Source: Chryseotalea sp. WA131a
Lineage (GTDB): Bacteria > Bacteroidota > Bacteroidia > Cytophagales > Cyclobacteriaceae
Reading direction: 5' to 3'
Assembly (NCBI GenBank): GCA_025370075.1
Contig: CP073016.1
Coordinates: 806,001 to 870,000, forward strand
Length of the DNA: 64,000 nucleotides
In this document: piece after piece, positions 35,201 to 43,589 of the stretch
Layout of the letters: each line of letters begins with the position of its first letter
Position numbering within the stretch: the first letter of the stretch is position 1
Made by a program: the position numbers and the translations under genes
The notes under the pieces: model-generated
What the model was told of the DNA's origin: nothing
What the model saw: only the letters and a program-made list of their open reading frames with translations
Databases searched by the model: none

Positions 35201-37162
35201 ATGGGCAAAAAAATAAAGAAGATGGTAGAAGAGCCTGAACACTTTTCGTTGCTGACGGATTATGATGTGCACTTGTTCAAATCGGGCAAGCACTTTAAGC
35301 TCTACGAAAAGTTGGGCGCCCACTTGGCAACACATAAAGGTAAAGCGGGAGCGTACTTTGCAGTGTGGGCTCCGAATGCCCGAAATGTTTCGGTGATTGG
35401 TAATTTTAATAATTGGAGTAACAAAGACCACAAACTCTCTCCCCGTTGGGACGAATCTGGTATTTGGGAAGGTTTTTTTCCAGGTATCGGAAAAGGGGAA
35501 GCATACAAATATGCCATTCTTTCAAATACAGGCGAGTATTTGGAGAAAGCCGACCCCTTTGCATTTTATGCAGAGATTGCGCCAGCCACGGCTTCTATCG
35601 TTTGGAATCATGACTATAAATGGACAGACAAATCATGGATGGCAGAGCGGAAAAAAAATAGTTCTGCTCCTAAACCATATTCAGTTTATGAAGTGCACTT
35701 GGGCAGTTGGAGACGCAAACTAGAAGATGGTAACCGCTCGTTGAGTTATAAAGAGTTGGCCGATGAGTTAGTGTATTACGTGAAAGAAGCGGGCTTTACA
35801 CACGTAGAGTTTTTGCCTGTAATGGAGCATCCATTTTTTGGCTCGTGGGGCTATCAGCTAACCGGATACTATGCGCCCACTAGTCGCTTTGGCAACCCGC
35901 AAGAGTTTATGTTTTTGGTGGATGCTCTTCACAAAGCTGAAATTGGCGTGATACTCGATTGGGTACCTTCTCACTTTCCAGGTGATGTACACGGGTTGTA
36001 CAGATTTGATGGAACCAATCTGTACGAGCATGCGGATCCCCGTAAAGGCTTTCACCCAGATTGGAGCAGTTACATTTACAACTATGGACGAAATGAGGTG
36101 CGATGCTTTTTGATTAGCAACGCATTGTTTTGGTTGGATATTTTTCATGCCGATGGTTTACGTGTAGATGCAGTGGCGTCTATGTTGTATCTTGATTATT
36201 CTCGCAAAGCAGGGGAGTGGATCCCGAATCAATACGGTGGCAATGAAAATTTAGAAGCCATTTCATTCTTAAAAGAATTCAACGAAGTGGTGTATAGCAG
36301 TTTTCCAGATGCCGTCACCATTGCGGAAGAATCAACTGCGTGGCCAAGCGTTTCGAAGCCAACCTATTTAGGCGGACTTGGCTTTGGCCAGAAGTGGATG
36401 ATGGGCTGGATGCACGATACCTTGCATTACTTTAAATTAGACCCGGTTCATCGCAAGTATCACCAAGATGAGATTACTTTCAGTATCATCTATGCGTTTA
36501 CCGAAAACTTTATGTTGCCGCTTTCGCACGATGAGGTGGTTCATGGCAAAGGTTCGTTGTTCGGCCGAATGCCAGGCGATGAGTGGAGAAAGTTTGCCAA
36601 TATTCGCTTGATGTATTCCTATATGTTTACTCACCCCGGAACGAAATTGTTGTTTATGGGTGGAGAATTTGGTCAGACAGGAGAATGGAACCATGACAGA
36701 AGCTTGGATTGGGATTCGTTGAATGGAAGTACCAAGCACCAAGGCGTATTGAAAGTTGTGAAGGCATTGAATGCACTTTATAAAAATGAAAAGTCTCTAT
36801 ACCAATATGGATTTGATGATCGTGGCTTTGAATGGTCAGATTATTCGGACAGAGAGAACAGTGTCATCATCTATATTCGCAAAGCAGATGACAAAGAGGA
36901 TTTGCTGATGGTGATTTGTAACTTTACGCCAGAAACGCGTCAGCACTACCGGGTAGGTGTGCCTTATCGCGGAACGTGGAAAGAAATTTTCAATTCAGAT
37001 GATTCTGACTTTGGCGGAAGCGGTGCAAAGAATGAAGGATTGTTGCACACGACACCCGTTAAGTTCCATCAAAAAGATTATTCTGTATCGTTAACCTTGC
37101 CGCCATTGGGTTGTATTGTATTGAAATTAAATGAAGAAGTAGCGGAGTTTGAGATTGAGTAA
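35201..37162 (+). CDS. glgB: 1,4-alpha-glucan branching enzyme
   Basis: The 653-residue product adds alpha-1,6 branches to glucan. It has a CBM48 domain (GAYFAVWAPNARNVSVIGNFNNWSNKDHKL), then a GH13 barrel: SVYEVHLGSWRR, FLPVMEHPFFGSWGYQLTGYYAPTSRFG, nucleophile Asp in DGLRVDAVASMLYLDYSRK, acid Glu in TIAEESTAWPSV, and Asp in LPLSHDEVVHGKGSL. An alpha-amylase C-terminal beta domain closes it. There is no signal peptide. It works on the GlgE product encoded upstream, from which it is separated by only 34 bases. Confidence 0.95.
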   Translation: MGKKIKKMVEEPEHFSLLTDYDVHLFKSGKHFKLYEKLGAHLATHKGKAGAYFAVWAPNARNVSVIGNFNNWSNKDHKLSPRWDESGIWEGFFPGIGKGEAYKYAILSNTGEYLEKADPFAFYAEIAPATASIVWNHDYKWTDKSWMAERKKNSSAPKPYSVYEVHLGSWRRKLEDGNRSLSYKELADELVYYVKEAGFTHVEFLPVMEHPFFGSWGYQLTGYYAPTSRFGNPQEFMFLVDALHKAEIGVILDWVPSHFPGDVHGLYRFDGTNLYEHADPRKGFHPDWSSYIYNYGRNEVRCFLISNALFWLDIFHADGLRVDAVASMLYLDYSRKAGEWIPNQYGGNENLEAISFLKEFNEVVYSSFPDAVTIAEESTAWPSVSKPTYLGGLGFGQKWMMGWMHDTLHYFKLDPVHRKYHQDEITFSIIYAFTENFMLPLSHDEVVHGKGSLFGRMPGDEWRKFANIRLMYSYMFTHPGTKLLFMGGEFGQTGEWNHDRSLDWDSLNGSTKHQGVLKVVKALNALYKNEKSLYQYGFDDRGFEWSDYSDRENSVIIYIRKADDKEDLLMVICNFTPETRQHYRVGVPYRGTWKEIFNSDDSDFGGSGAKNEGLLHTTPVKFHQKDYSVSLTLPPLGCIVLKLNEEVAEFEIE

Positions 37163-37169
37163 CCCAAAA

Positions 37170-37245
37170 CGCCAGATGCTTCATGCTACCTGCCACACGC
37201 TTTTCCAATTTTGATAGCCTGTGGCTTGCCGCCTGAAGTCCAATA
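37170..37245. repeat. Imperfect inverted repeat between glgB and the GH57 gene
   Basis: The 95-base gap contains GCTACCTGCCACACGC and, inverted, GCCTGTGGCTTGCCGCCTG, able to form a broken hairpin. It may attenuate transcription into the GH57 gene or be one of the repetitive elements seen in other gaps. Confidence 0.4.
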
Positions 37246-37257
37246 ACCCAAAAAAAA

Positions 37258-39660
37258 ATGAGCACCACATCCAATAAATACATCTGCATCCACGGTCATT
37301 TCTATCAACCACCACGCGAAAATGCTTGGCTGGAAGTGATCGAAGTGCAAGACTCTGCTCATCCTTATCACGATTGGAACGAGCGCATCAATGCTGAATG
37401 TTACGATCCGAACGCGGCCTCTCGCATTTTAGGCAAAGATGGTGTCATCAAAAAAATCACCAACAACTACGCGAAAATCAGTTTCAACTTTGGCCCTACG
37501 CTTTTATCCTGGATGGAATTAAATGCCAAAGAAACCTATGAAGGTATTTTGGAAGCTGACCGCGAGAGCATAAAGTATTTTGGAGGTCACGGTTCTGCGC
37601 TGGCCCAGGTGTACAACCACATCATCATGCCGTTGGCCAACCAGCGCGATAAAGAAACGCAAGTCATTTGGGGCATTCGCGATTTTGAAAAGAGATTTAA
37701 GCGTAAGCCAGAGGGAATGTGGCTGGCAGAAACGGCTGTTGATTATGCCACGCTGGAAGTTTTGGCTGCTCATCATATAAAGTTTACGGTGTTAGCTCCG
37801 CGCCAGGCAGAATCTTTTAGAAAAATCGGTACCGAATCTTGGACAGACGTGAACGAGGGCACTATTAATACCCGCAAAGGGTACCTCTGCAAACTGCCTT
37901 CTGGAAAATCCATCAACTTATTTTTCTACGAAGGCAACATCTCACAGGGCATTGCATTCAATGGGTTATTGAATGACGGAAAACGCTTTGCCGAAAGCCT
38001 CACCAACGGTATCGATAAAAATGATACGGAACCTCAATTGGTACACGTGGCAACCGATGGTGAAACATACGGACACCATCATAAGCATGGTGAAATGGCA
38101 CTGGCTTTCTGTTTGGATTATATGGAAAAAGACAAGCAGGTGAGCCTGGTTAACTATGGACAATTTTTAGAGAAATTTCCTCCCGTGGATGAAGTGCAGA
38201 TTATTGAAAACAGCTCGTGGAGTTGCGTGCATGGAGTAGAGCGGTGGCGCAGCGACTGTGGATGCAACAGCGGAAAAGGATATCACCAGAAATGGCGCGC
38301 TCCTTTGCGCGAGGCATTGGATTGGTTGCGCGATTCGGTGCAAAAAATATTTGAAGAAGAAGGTGCAAAAGTATTAAAGGACCCGTGGCTTGCACGCAAC
38401 GAATACATTGAGGTGGTGTTGAACCGAAATGACAATACAATACAGAATCTGCTCCAGCATCACGCACTTCCGAACGCCTCCGAGAATAGGGTCTTACGCA
38501 TATTGGAAATGCAGCGCCATGCCATGTTGATGTACACCAGTTGCGGTTGGTTTTTTGATGAGATCTCGGGAATAGAGACAACACAAGTGATGCAGTACGC
38601 CTGCCGGGTGGTGCAGTTGGCCAGCCAGATTGGTAGCGTTGATTTAGAACCTGAATTTACGCAGCGATTGGAAAAAGCACCCAGCAATACCCACGAAAAT
38701 GGTTCGATCGTTTATCAAAAGCTAGTGTTGCCAGCCCGTACCAATTTAAAACGAGTGGGCATGCACTTTGCAGTCTCTTCCATTTTTGAAGAAGAACCCG
38801 AGGCACTCACCATTTTCAATTACAGCACCAGCAATGAATCGTTTATCAAAAAGGAAGCGGGGGAGCAAAAGTTGGTATTGAGCATCACCAAAGTAAAATC
38901 GCTGGTGACCAAATCAGAAAAGAAATTTGCCTTTGCGGTAATCTATTTGGGAAAGCACAATATCATTGGCAATATTTCTTTGGACATGCAGCCCGATGAT
39001 TTTGCAGGCATGCAGTTTAGGATGGTGAAGGCATTTGAAGAAGGAAGATTGGGCGATGTGATGGGTATTATGCAACAATACTTTGGCCCAGAAAAATATA
39101 CGATTTGGCAAATGTTTGCGGATGAGAAGCGCAAAATTTTGGATATGATTGCGCAGCAAAGCTTGAAAGATTTGGAAAGCTCGCTTCGCAGAACCTACGA
39201 TACCGATTACACGTTGGTCAATGCACTTTCCAACAACAATGTACCAATACCCAATGCCTACCGCACCACCTTTGAGTATATTCTGAATGCCGATTTGGTC
39301 AATTGTTTCCAACCCGAAAAAATCAATACCAAAGAGATGGAACGCATTTCGCAGGAGTTGACAAGATGGAATTTGAAAATCGAAGACACGGGAAAAATAG
39401 CGCGTTTGGCGGGCGATAGTATTTTTGAAGAGATCAGACGGATCGCTACTGATATTGGCAACGTGAAGCGACTGCATCGGTTGAACCGTGTTTTTCCACT
39501 ATTGAAAAAGTTTGGGTTAGAGCCTAATTTTTACAAAAGCCAGAATCTTTATTTTGAAATCTCCACTGAAAAGAAAAATACACCCGAAACCATTTTACCC
39601 GAATGGCAAGAGCAATTTGTGCTGCTTGGCTTTAATTTGGGCGTGAAGGTGGAGGCATAA
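37258..39660 (+). CDS. Glycoside hydrolase family 57 protein with DUF3536 domain
   Basis: An 800-residue cytoplasmic protein. The N-terminal GH57 barrel starts ICIHGHFYQPPRENAWLE. The likely nucleophile Glu lies in PEGMWLAETAVDYATLEVLAAH and the second acid in HVATDGETYGHHHKHGEMALA. DUF3536 follows with NSSWSCVHGVERWRSDCGCNSGKGYHQKWRAPLREALDWLRD. GH57 members include alpha-amylases, 4-alpha-glucanotransferases and branching enzymes; this large DUF3536 type is uncharacterised to my knowledge. Its place at the end of the GlgE-GlgB set points to trimming or rearranging the intracellular glucan. Confidence 0.87.
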   Translation: MSTTSNKYICIHGHFYQPPRENAWLEVIEVQDSAHPYHDWNERINAECYDPNAASRILGKDGVIKKITNNYAKISFNFGPTLLSWMELNAKETYEGILEADRESIKYFGGHGSALAQVYNHIIMPLANQRDKETQVIWGIRDFEKRFKRKPEGMWLAETAVDYATLEVLAAHHIKFTVLAPRQAESFRKIGTESWTDVNEGTINTRKGYLCKLPSGKSINLFFYEGNISQGIAFNGLLNDGKRFAESLTNGIDKNDTEPQLVHVATDGETYGHHHKHGEMALAFCLDYMEKDKQVSLVNYGQFLEKFPPVDEVQIIENSSWSCVHGVERWRSDCGCNSGKGYHQKWRAPLREALDWLRDSVQKIFEEEGAKVLKDPWLARNEYIEVVLNRNDNTIQNLLQHHALPNASENRVLRILEMQRHAMLMYTSCGWFFDEISGIETTQVMQYACRVVQLASQIGSVDLEPEFTQRLEKAPSNTHENGSIVYQKLVLPARTNLKRVGMHFAVSSIFEEEPEALTIFNYSTSNESFIKKEAGEQKLVLSITKVKSLVTKSEKKFAFAVIYLGKHNIIGNISLDMQPDDFAGMQFRMVKAFEEGRLGDVMGIMQQYFGPEKYTIWQMFADEKRKILDMIAQQSLKDLESSLRRTYDTDYTLVNALSNNNVPIPNAYRTTFEYILNADLVNCFQPEKINTKEMERISQELTRWNLKIEDTGKIARLAGDSIFEEIRRIATDIGNVKRLHRLNRVFPLLKKFGLEPNFYKSQNLYFEISTEKKNTPETILPEWQEQFVLLGFNLGVKVEA

Positions 39661-39724
39661 GGCTTGGATATCCAGCTGATTTAAAGAAAATAATTTCTAT
39701 ATTTGGTAGCATTTATTTCTAATA

Positions 39725-39937
39725 ATGGTATTAAAATCATCAGAAATACTGATTGAAATTACAAAGGAGGCTTCGAAAATGAATCCTTTGGAGCAGCAAC
39801 TTCTATTGACGAAACTGCGCGTGAAGCGCCTCAAAAAAAAGAGAGTTGAAAGAATTGCAAATGTCCCTAATGGTTTGAGAAAACCTACCCTAAAGCAAAT
39901 TGATAAGTGGAAGCATTCCTCTAAGCGTAAGAAATGA
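39725..39937 (+). CDS. Antitoxin-like small protein paired with a PIN toxin
   Basis: A 70-residue, strongly basic protein (LKSSEILIEITKEASKMNPLEQQLLLTKLRVKRLKKKRVERIA). It has the SSEILxEITKEASKMNPLEQQ helix seen in small proteins preceding PIN-domain toxins in Bacteroidota. It overlaps the PIN gene by four bases (ATGA), the usual antitoxin-toxin coupling. The antitoxin role is inferred from this arrangement. Confidence 0.68.
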   Translation: MVLKSSEILIEITKEASKMNPLEQQLLLTKLRVKRLKKKRVERIANVPNGLRKPTLKQIDKWKHSSKRKK

Positions 39938-40362
39938 GGGTAAACAGATTTGTGCTTGACACCAATATCTGGATAAGCTACTTTATTACTAATAACCATC
40001 AACGAATTATTGATATTATCGACCTCTATGAGATTGATATTTTTTCCTGTGATGAGTTAATAAGTGAGTTTAGTAAAGTATTGGGATATGAACATATCAA
40101 AAAGTATAGATTGAATGTTCGAAAAGCCGTTAAACTATTAAAAGAAATTACCACAGATTTTCAACTTACGTATCCAATCAAAAATTACATTCCTGAGGAT
40201 GTAGATGATAACTATATTATTGCCTTGGCGTTGCAGAAGAATTCGGGTTTTGTAACCAGTGGGGATATGCATATACTTTACAGAAAGAAAAACCTTGAAA
40301 ATCAATTCCGCAAATTGAAAATTATAGAGAAGAATGAGTTTGAAAAAATGTTCCCTCTTTAG
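39934..40362 (+). CDS. PIN-domain ribonuclease toxin
   Basis: A 142-residue PIN-fold protein of the 'putative toxin component, PIN family' type. The acidic active-site residues are visible: Asp in RFVLDTNIWISYF, Glu in SCDELISEFSKVLGYE, and the Asp pair in PEDVDDNYIIALALQKNSGFVTSGDMHIL. Such VapC-like toxins cut RNA. Overlap with the upstream antitoxin frame supports a type II module. It separates the glucan operon from the NTF2-like gene. Confidence 0.86.
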   Translation: MRVNRFVLDTNIWISYFITNNHQRIIDIIDLYEIDIFSCDELISEFSKVLGYEHIKKYRLNVRKAVKLLKEITTDFQLTYPIKNYIPEDVDDNYIIALALQKNSGFVTSGDMHILYRKKNLENQFRKLKIIEKNEFEKMFPL

Positions 40363-40412
40363 GTTTCCCAACCCTAATACCTAAGTCCCAACACCGAATC
40401 CCCAAGTTCTAA
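40363..40412. repeat. CCTAAGTCC-type short repeats
   Basis: Units such as CCCTAATACC, TAAGTCCCAAC and CCCCAAGTTC fill the convergent gap between the PIN and NTF2-like genes. They match the repeat style at 3096-3146. Confidence 0.45.
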
Positions 40413-40413
40413 A

Positions 40414-40881
40414 TTACTCCTTCGGATATTTCGCAATCGCGCCTACGCAAATCACTTTCCATTGACCGTCTTTGCTTTTTTCTAGCACGCGCATTTGTGA
40501 TGTTTCGTCACGGTCTATATCGTCTTTTACTTTTTGTACAAATCGTGCGTAAGCACCATTACCATAAACTCTAATTTCTTGCCACTCATTGGTGATGGTG
40601 GCCTTCGATGGCTTCTGTGTTCTGAAATATTCATCAAAGGTTTTGTTGAGTGCTTCCCAACCTTCTACATAGCTAGTGCCGGTAGAATCGGAATACGACC
40701 AATATGCATATGGAACTTTCGACCAGGTATCTGACCAGGTTTTGCGGTTCACATTCATAAAGGAAAACGTCTCTTTTGCGATTACAGTTTTAATGGCTTC
40801 AATATCTTTTTGCTGAGCCCTTACCGAAACAGAAGCGAAAGCTAATAAGCCCATAGCGAAGCGGTAGGCAAAATTTTTCAT
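40414..40881 (-). CDS. Exported NTF2/SnoaL-like (DUF4440-type) protein
   Basis: A 155-residue protein with a signal peptide (FAYRFAMGLLAFASVSVRAQ) and an NTF2-like cone fold: DIEAIKTVIAKETFSFMNVNRKTWSDTW, SYVEGWEALNKTFDEYF, and a closing EKSKDGQWKVICVGAI. Family members are scaffolds or small enzymes in many pathways; no active site can be assigned. Single gene, divergent from ppk2. Confidence 0.8.
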   Translation of the reverse strand: MKNFAYRFAMGLLAFASVSVRAQQKDIEAIKTVIAKETFSFMNVNRKTWSDTWSKVPYAYWSYSDSTGTSYVEGWEALNKTFDEYFRTQKPSKATITNEWQEIRVYGNGAYARFVQKVKDDIDRDETSQMRVLEKSKDGQWKVICVGAIAKYPKE

Positions 40882-41037
40882 GACAATTTGAGTTTAGAAA
40901 TGTAGCAAAAGAATACCAATGAATCAAGCCAACGTGCTTTTTCTTCAATGTCTTTTCGTGAACCTAAAATCTTGATAAAATCACCTGTCTTATTTTAATA
41001 AAAAAAAGTAGCTTGTCATTCTTTTAAACCCCTAAGT

Positions 41038-41976
41038 ATGATTACCGACAAAAAATTGATTGACATTAAGGTCTTGCAAGTAAAGGCCAAGAGAAACATT
41101 AAGCTCAAGAGCTTCTCTACTAAATACTCGGGCAAAATTTTAAATAAGCAAGATTCAGAATTACTTCTTGATGCTGGCCGTAAACATTTGGCTGAAGTAC
41201 AAGACAAACTGTATGCCCACAATAAATACGGAGTGCTGATTGTGTTGCAGGCCATGGATGCCGCGGGCAAAGATGGTGCGGTCAAACACATCATGTCAGG
41301 CTTTAATCCCTTAGGGGTAAAAGTGTACAGCTTTAAGGCACCCAGTCAGCAAGAGCTAGATCACAACTATTTGTGGCGGCACGAATTGGCCGTACCCTCA
41401 CGTGGCGAAATTGCAATTCATAATCGCTCGCATTATGAAAATGTGTTGGTAACCAAAGTTCACCCCGAGTGGATTTTGAATGAAAATATCCCGGGTATCG
41501 ATACCGTGAAAAAAATTGACAAAAAATTTTGGGAGCAGCGCTACAAGCAAATTCGCAGGTTTGAAAAGAATTTAACAGACAACGGAACTGTCATTCTGAA
41601 ATTCTTTTTACACGTCTCTAAAAAAGAGCAAAAAAGAAGGTTTCTCGAACGCATTGAAGACCCTGCAAAAAATTGGAAATTTTCGCTGAGCGATTTAAAG
41701 GAGCGTGCTTTTTGGGACGACTATCAGAAAGCTTATAGTGAAGCACTAAGCGCCACCTCTACCGAGTACGCGCCTTGGTTTGTGATACCGGCTGATGACA
41801 AGTGGTTTGCTCGCTTAGCCATTGCTTCCATCATTGCTCGTCAATTTGATAAACTTGACATTAATTACCCAACCGTAAGCCCTTCTCAAAAAGCAGAATT
41901 GCAAAAAGCAAAACTTAAGTTGATGGCAGAGAAAGAGAATGAGAAGATTGTTAAGAAAACGAGGGTTAAAAAGTAG
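41038..41976 (+). CDS. ppk2: Polyphosphate kinase 2 family protein (polyphosphate:nucleotide phosphotransferase)
   Basis: A 312-residue soluble P-loop kinase that moves phosphate between polyphosphate and nucleotides. Walker A region VLQAMDAAGKDGAVKHIMSGFNPLGVKVYSFKAP, Walker B/lid elements RGEIAIHNRSHYENVLVTKVHP, and FFLHVSKKEQKRRFLERIEDPAKNWKFS are typical. The HNRSHYExVLV form suggests the class that phosphorylates AMP or ADP. ppk1 lies 3.6 kb downstream, so the window encodes both polyphosphate branches. Confidence 0.92.
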   Translation: MITDKKLIDIKVLQVKAKRNIKLKSFSTKYSGKILNKQDSELLLDAGRKHLAEVQDKLYAHNKYGVLIVLQAMDAAGKDGAVKHIMSGFNPLGVKVYSFKAPSQQELDHNYLWRHELAVPSRGEIAIHNRSHYENVLVTKVHPEWILNENIPGIDTVKKIDKKFWEQRYKQIRRFEKNLTDNGTVILKFFLHVSKKEQKRRFLERIEDPAKNWKFSLSDLKERAFWDDYQKAYSEALSATSTEYAPWFVIPADDKWFARLAIASIIARQFDKLDINYPTVSPSQKAELQKAKLKLMAEKENEKIVKKTRVKK

Positions 41977-42085
41977 GCAGTAGCCAATCTTCAGTAAGAG
42001 GCAGGAAGCAAATGGATACAAAGAGAATTGATAAGTAACTTTAACTTCATAAGCTTTGTAGATGAGAACAACGGGCACTGATTTT

Positions 42086-43453
42086 TTAATTAAACAAAAC
42101 CACTACCTCTTTCTTCTCTAACTCCTCTGCTTGCTTTCTGATTTCTTTTCGTGTAGCCTCATCCCACTGGTTTCCCAAAAGTGAAATGAATTTGAGTTTG
42201 GGTAATTGAAAGAAAGAGAAAGGCAATGAGTTTAATTGATTGTTGGCAATATCCAGTCGTTCCATTTTTTGTAGGTTTGACAAGGCATCCGGTACTAACG
42301 GAAGGTAATTGCTGTTGACGCGCAAGATTTTAAGGTTGGCAAGTTTACCAACACTCTCAGGCAATTCACTCAGTCGATTGCTGTGCAAATACAGTTCTCT
42401 CAGATTTGATAATTCACCAATGTTTAGCGGCAGTGAAAGTAGTTTGTTGTTGGATAGATAAAGCACTTCTAACTTTTTCCAATTCGCAGCCTTTTCGCCC
42501 AACCGCTCGATTTGATTATAGTACAAGTCTAATTCTTTTAGCGAACTAATTTGATACAACGCTTCTGGCACGGCAACTAATTGATTGGAATACAAACCAA
42601 CTTGCTCCAATTTGTTTAACTGCGCTAATTGGCCATCCATGCTTTCAATCTGATTGTAGTTCAGCCCCAATCGTTTCAAATTTGGAAAGTTGACAAGGGC
42701 AGCAGGCACATGTTTAACATGATTGTTTTGCAATTCCAGTATCTCTAACGTTTTGCTGTTGGCTTTAAGATTTTCAAGGGTAAGTTGATTTTCCCGCAAC
42801 GAAAGCTCTGTTAATTTTTTGCATCCGCTTAGTTTCGGAAACTCCTTCAAATTATTTTTAGATAAATCCAGTCGATGCAAATTCTTAAGTGAATTGAATT
42901 TCTTAGGAAGATGAGGGCTGCAAATAATCAGCGTTTTGATGGTCGAATTTTTGGGCAGCTTCAAATTTTTTCCGGATTTATCGGAATAGATTTTTAGTGT
43001 GGCTAAGTTTTTAAACTTCCGAAGTTTTCGCGGCAATTTGTTCATCCGATTGTCTATCAACTCGAGCGCCTTCAGATTTTTGAAACGATAGAGCGCTGTT
43101 GGCAATTCAGATTTTTTGATGATGGCTACTTGGGTAATTGTATCTCGCTCTTCTGGCAAGATATCCTCAAGTACTCGATAAGCGGGTTCAAATGCATACC
43201 GAAAGCCACTAATTTTGTCGCGCATGCTTTCTTGCCGTTTCATTAAATACGAGACACGAGTAGAGATGCTATCGCGATTGATGTTGCTGGTATCGCGCAT
43301 CATGGTAAAGAGTTCGCGCATGCGGAGACTGATTTTTTCGTATTCAATCGAGTCCGTTTTTTCTTTAAAGATTGGCAGTTTGTTTTGGCTCCAGCTTGTG
43401 GTTGCAAATCCAACCAAAATCAATAGTAAAATACCCTGCTTTGGTGCTTTCAT
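42086..43453 (-). CDS. Exported leucine-rich-repeat protein
   Basis: A 455-residue protein with a signal peptide (GILLLILVGFATTSWSQ), a helical N-terminal region of about 110 residues, and roughly 13 LRRs of 23 residues with LxxLxLxxNxLxxLPxxLxxL (for example LKELDLYYNQIERLGEKAANWKKLEVLYLSNNKLLSLP). It forms a solenoid for protein binding and is probably periplasmic or surface-located. No anchoring domain is visible. Divergent from gyrB across a 136-base AT-rich gap that likely carries both promoters. Confidence 0.88.
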   Translation of the reverse strand: MKAPKQGILLLILVGFATTSWSQNKLPIFKEKTDSIEYEKISLRMRELFTMMRDTSNINRDSISTRVSYLMKRQESMRDKISGFRYAFEPAYRVLEDILPEERDTITQVAIIKKSELPTALYRFKNLKALELIDNRMNKLPRKLRKFKNLATLKIYSDKSGKNLKLPKNSTIKTLIICSPHLPKKFNSLKNLHRLDLSKNNLKEFPKLSGCKKLTELSLRENQLTLENLKANSKTLEILELQNNHVKHVPAALVNFPNLKRLGLNYNQIESMDGQLAQLNKLEQVGLYSNQLVAVPEALYQISSLKELDLYYNQIERLGEKAANWKKLEVLYLSNNKLLSLPLNIGELSNLRELYLHSNRLSELPESVGKLANLKILRVNSNYLPLVPDALSNLQKMERLDIANNQLNSLPFSFFQLPKLKFISLLGNQWDEATRKEIRKQAEELEKKEVVVLFN

Positions 43454-43589
43454 AAATTAAAACTAAACATTTAGTTGTAATTAAAAAAGCAGTCTCATTT
43501 GCAACCTCAAAATCATTCATAAATCTTCTAAAAAATGGCTCAAAAACCGTTTAAAAACCGTATTTTCGCCTAATTATTTAAATACCAAA

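Noticed and set aside
38914..39477. A 187-codon minus-strand frame
   Set aside because: It is antisense to the GH57 gene and has no recognisable domain.
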